IMG/VR virus record: IMGVR_UViG_3300023108_000173
Span: 1 to 22,089 of that record
Origin: a virus
DNA length: 22,089 nucleotides
Direction: 5' to 3' (one strand)
The first letter of the stretch is position 1. Each line of letters starts with the position of its first letter. This document shows positions 21,955 through 22,089 of the stretch, one piece after another. The notes beneath the pieces are model-generated. The model was not told the origin of the DNA. It searched no databases and saw only the letters and a program-made list of their open reading frames with translations. A program made the translations under genes and the position numbers.

Positions 21955-22089
21955 TTGCCCAGACTAAGTTTATACAAACCCGAACGTGGGAAAGATTATC
22001 AGTTTATTGACGATAGAATCTTTGAGATGTTTACTGTTGGTGGGACTGATGTAAATTTACATTTACTGTTAGGAACAACTAATCCAACA
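21955..22089 (+). CDS. Start of a neck/virion structural protein (gp14-like), TTG start, cut by window edge
   Basis: A 45-codon open frame from TTG 21955 runs off the right edge. It begins (M)PRLSLYKPERGKDYQFIDDR, then FEMFTVGGTDVNLHLLLG. This is strikingly like the N-terminus I recall for a conserved marine T4-like virion protein (MPRLNLYKPEKG..., VGGTDVxxHKYLG) usually close to gp13, probably the neck protein gp14; that assignment is from memory and not certain. The TTG start is supported by AAAAGGA 6 bases upstream, by a late promoter motif before that, and by the position of PRL directly after it. The next ATG (codon 25) is inside the conserved part. Its plus-strand orientation is unlike most of the window. 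Confidence 0.65.
   Translation, partial: MPRLSLYKPERGKDYQFIDDRIFEMFTVGGTDVNLHLLLGTTNPT

Overview
This window is a late-gene region of a T4-like contractile-tailed phage (myovirus). Several products are recognisable: terminase large subunit (gp17), terminase small subunit (gp16), tail sheath (gp18), tail tube (gp19), neck protein (gp13), head-completion nuclease (gp4), a gp1-type deoxynucleotide kinase and the single-stranded DNA-binding protein gp32. Low GC, lipoproteins with Gram-negative-style signals, and protein types I recall from marine T4-like phages (of cyanobacteria, SAR11 and relatives) suggest a marine Gram-negative host. The host cannot be fixed from the sequence.

Layout. Nearly everything is on the minus strand, so transcription runs from high to low coordinates. 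At the right edge a plus-strand gene (probable gp14-like neck protein, TTG start) diverges from gp13. Then come a dNMP kinase, a small plus-strand zinc-finger/HNH-like gene that runs tail-to-tail into it, an oversized tail sheath, the tail tube, a tube-like structural protein, a conserved small protein, gp4 and gp16. Between gp16 and gp17 lie three head-associated candidates: a 167-aa protein, a giant 2003-aa protein and a 339-aa Pro/Gly-rich protein. After gp17 come a 477-aa protein of unknown function, four short genes (two lipoproteins, one secreted protein, one SGNH-like protein) and gp32, which is cut by the window's left edge.

Regulation. T4-type late promoter motifs (NATAAATA or NCTAAATA) recur, most often ending 17 to 22 bases before a start codon. 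gp32 instead has a well-formed sigma70-like promoter (TTGACT, 17 bases, TATACT). A strong hairpin sits directly behind the tail tube gene.

How it fits together. gp16 and gp17 package DNA, gp4 and gp13 (with the gp14-like protein) finish the head and neck, and gp18 and gp19 build the tail. The most unusual part is the roughly 7.6 kb placed between the two terminase genes. Its three products have N-termini that resemble T4 capsid-targeting peptides, ending in L/I-x-E. The 2003-aa protein combines disordered basic repeats, a long coiled coil and membrane-like segments. My leading inference is that these are packaged internal head proteins, the giant one possibly injected with the DNA.
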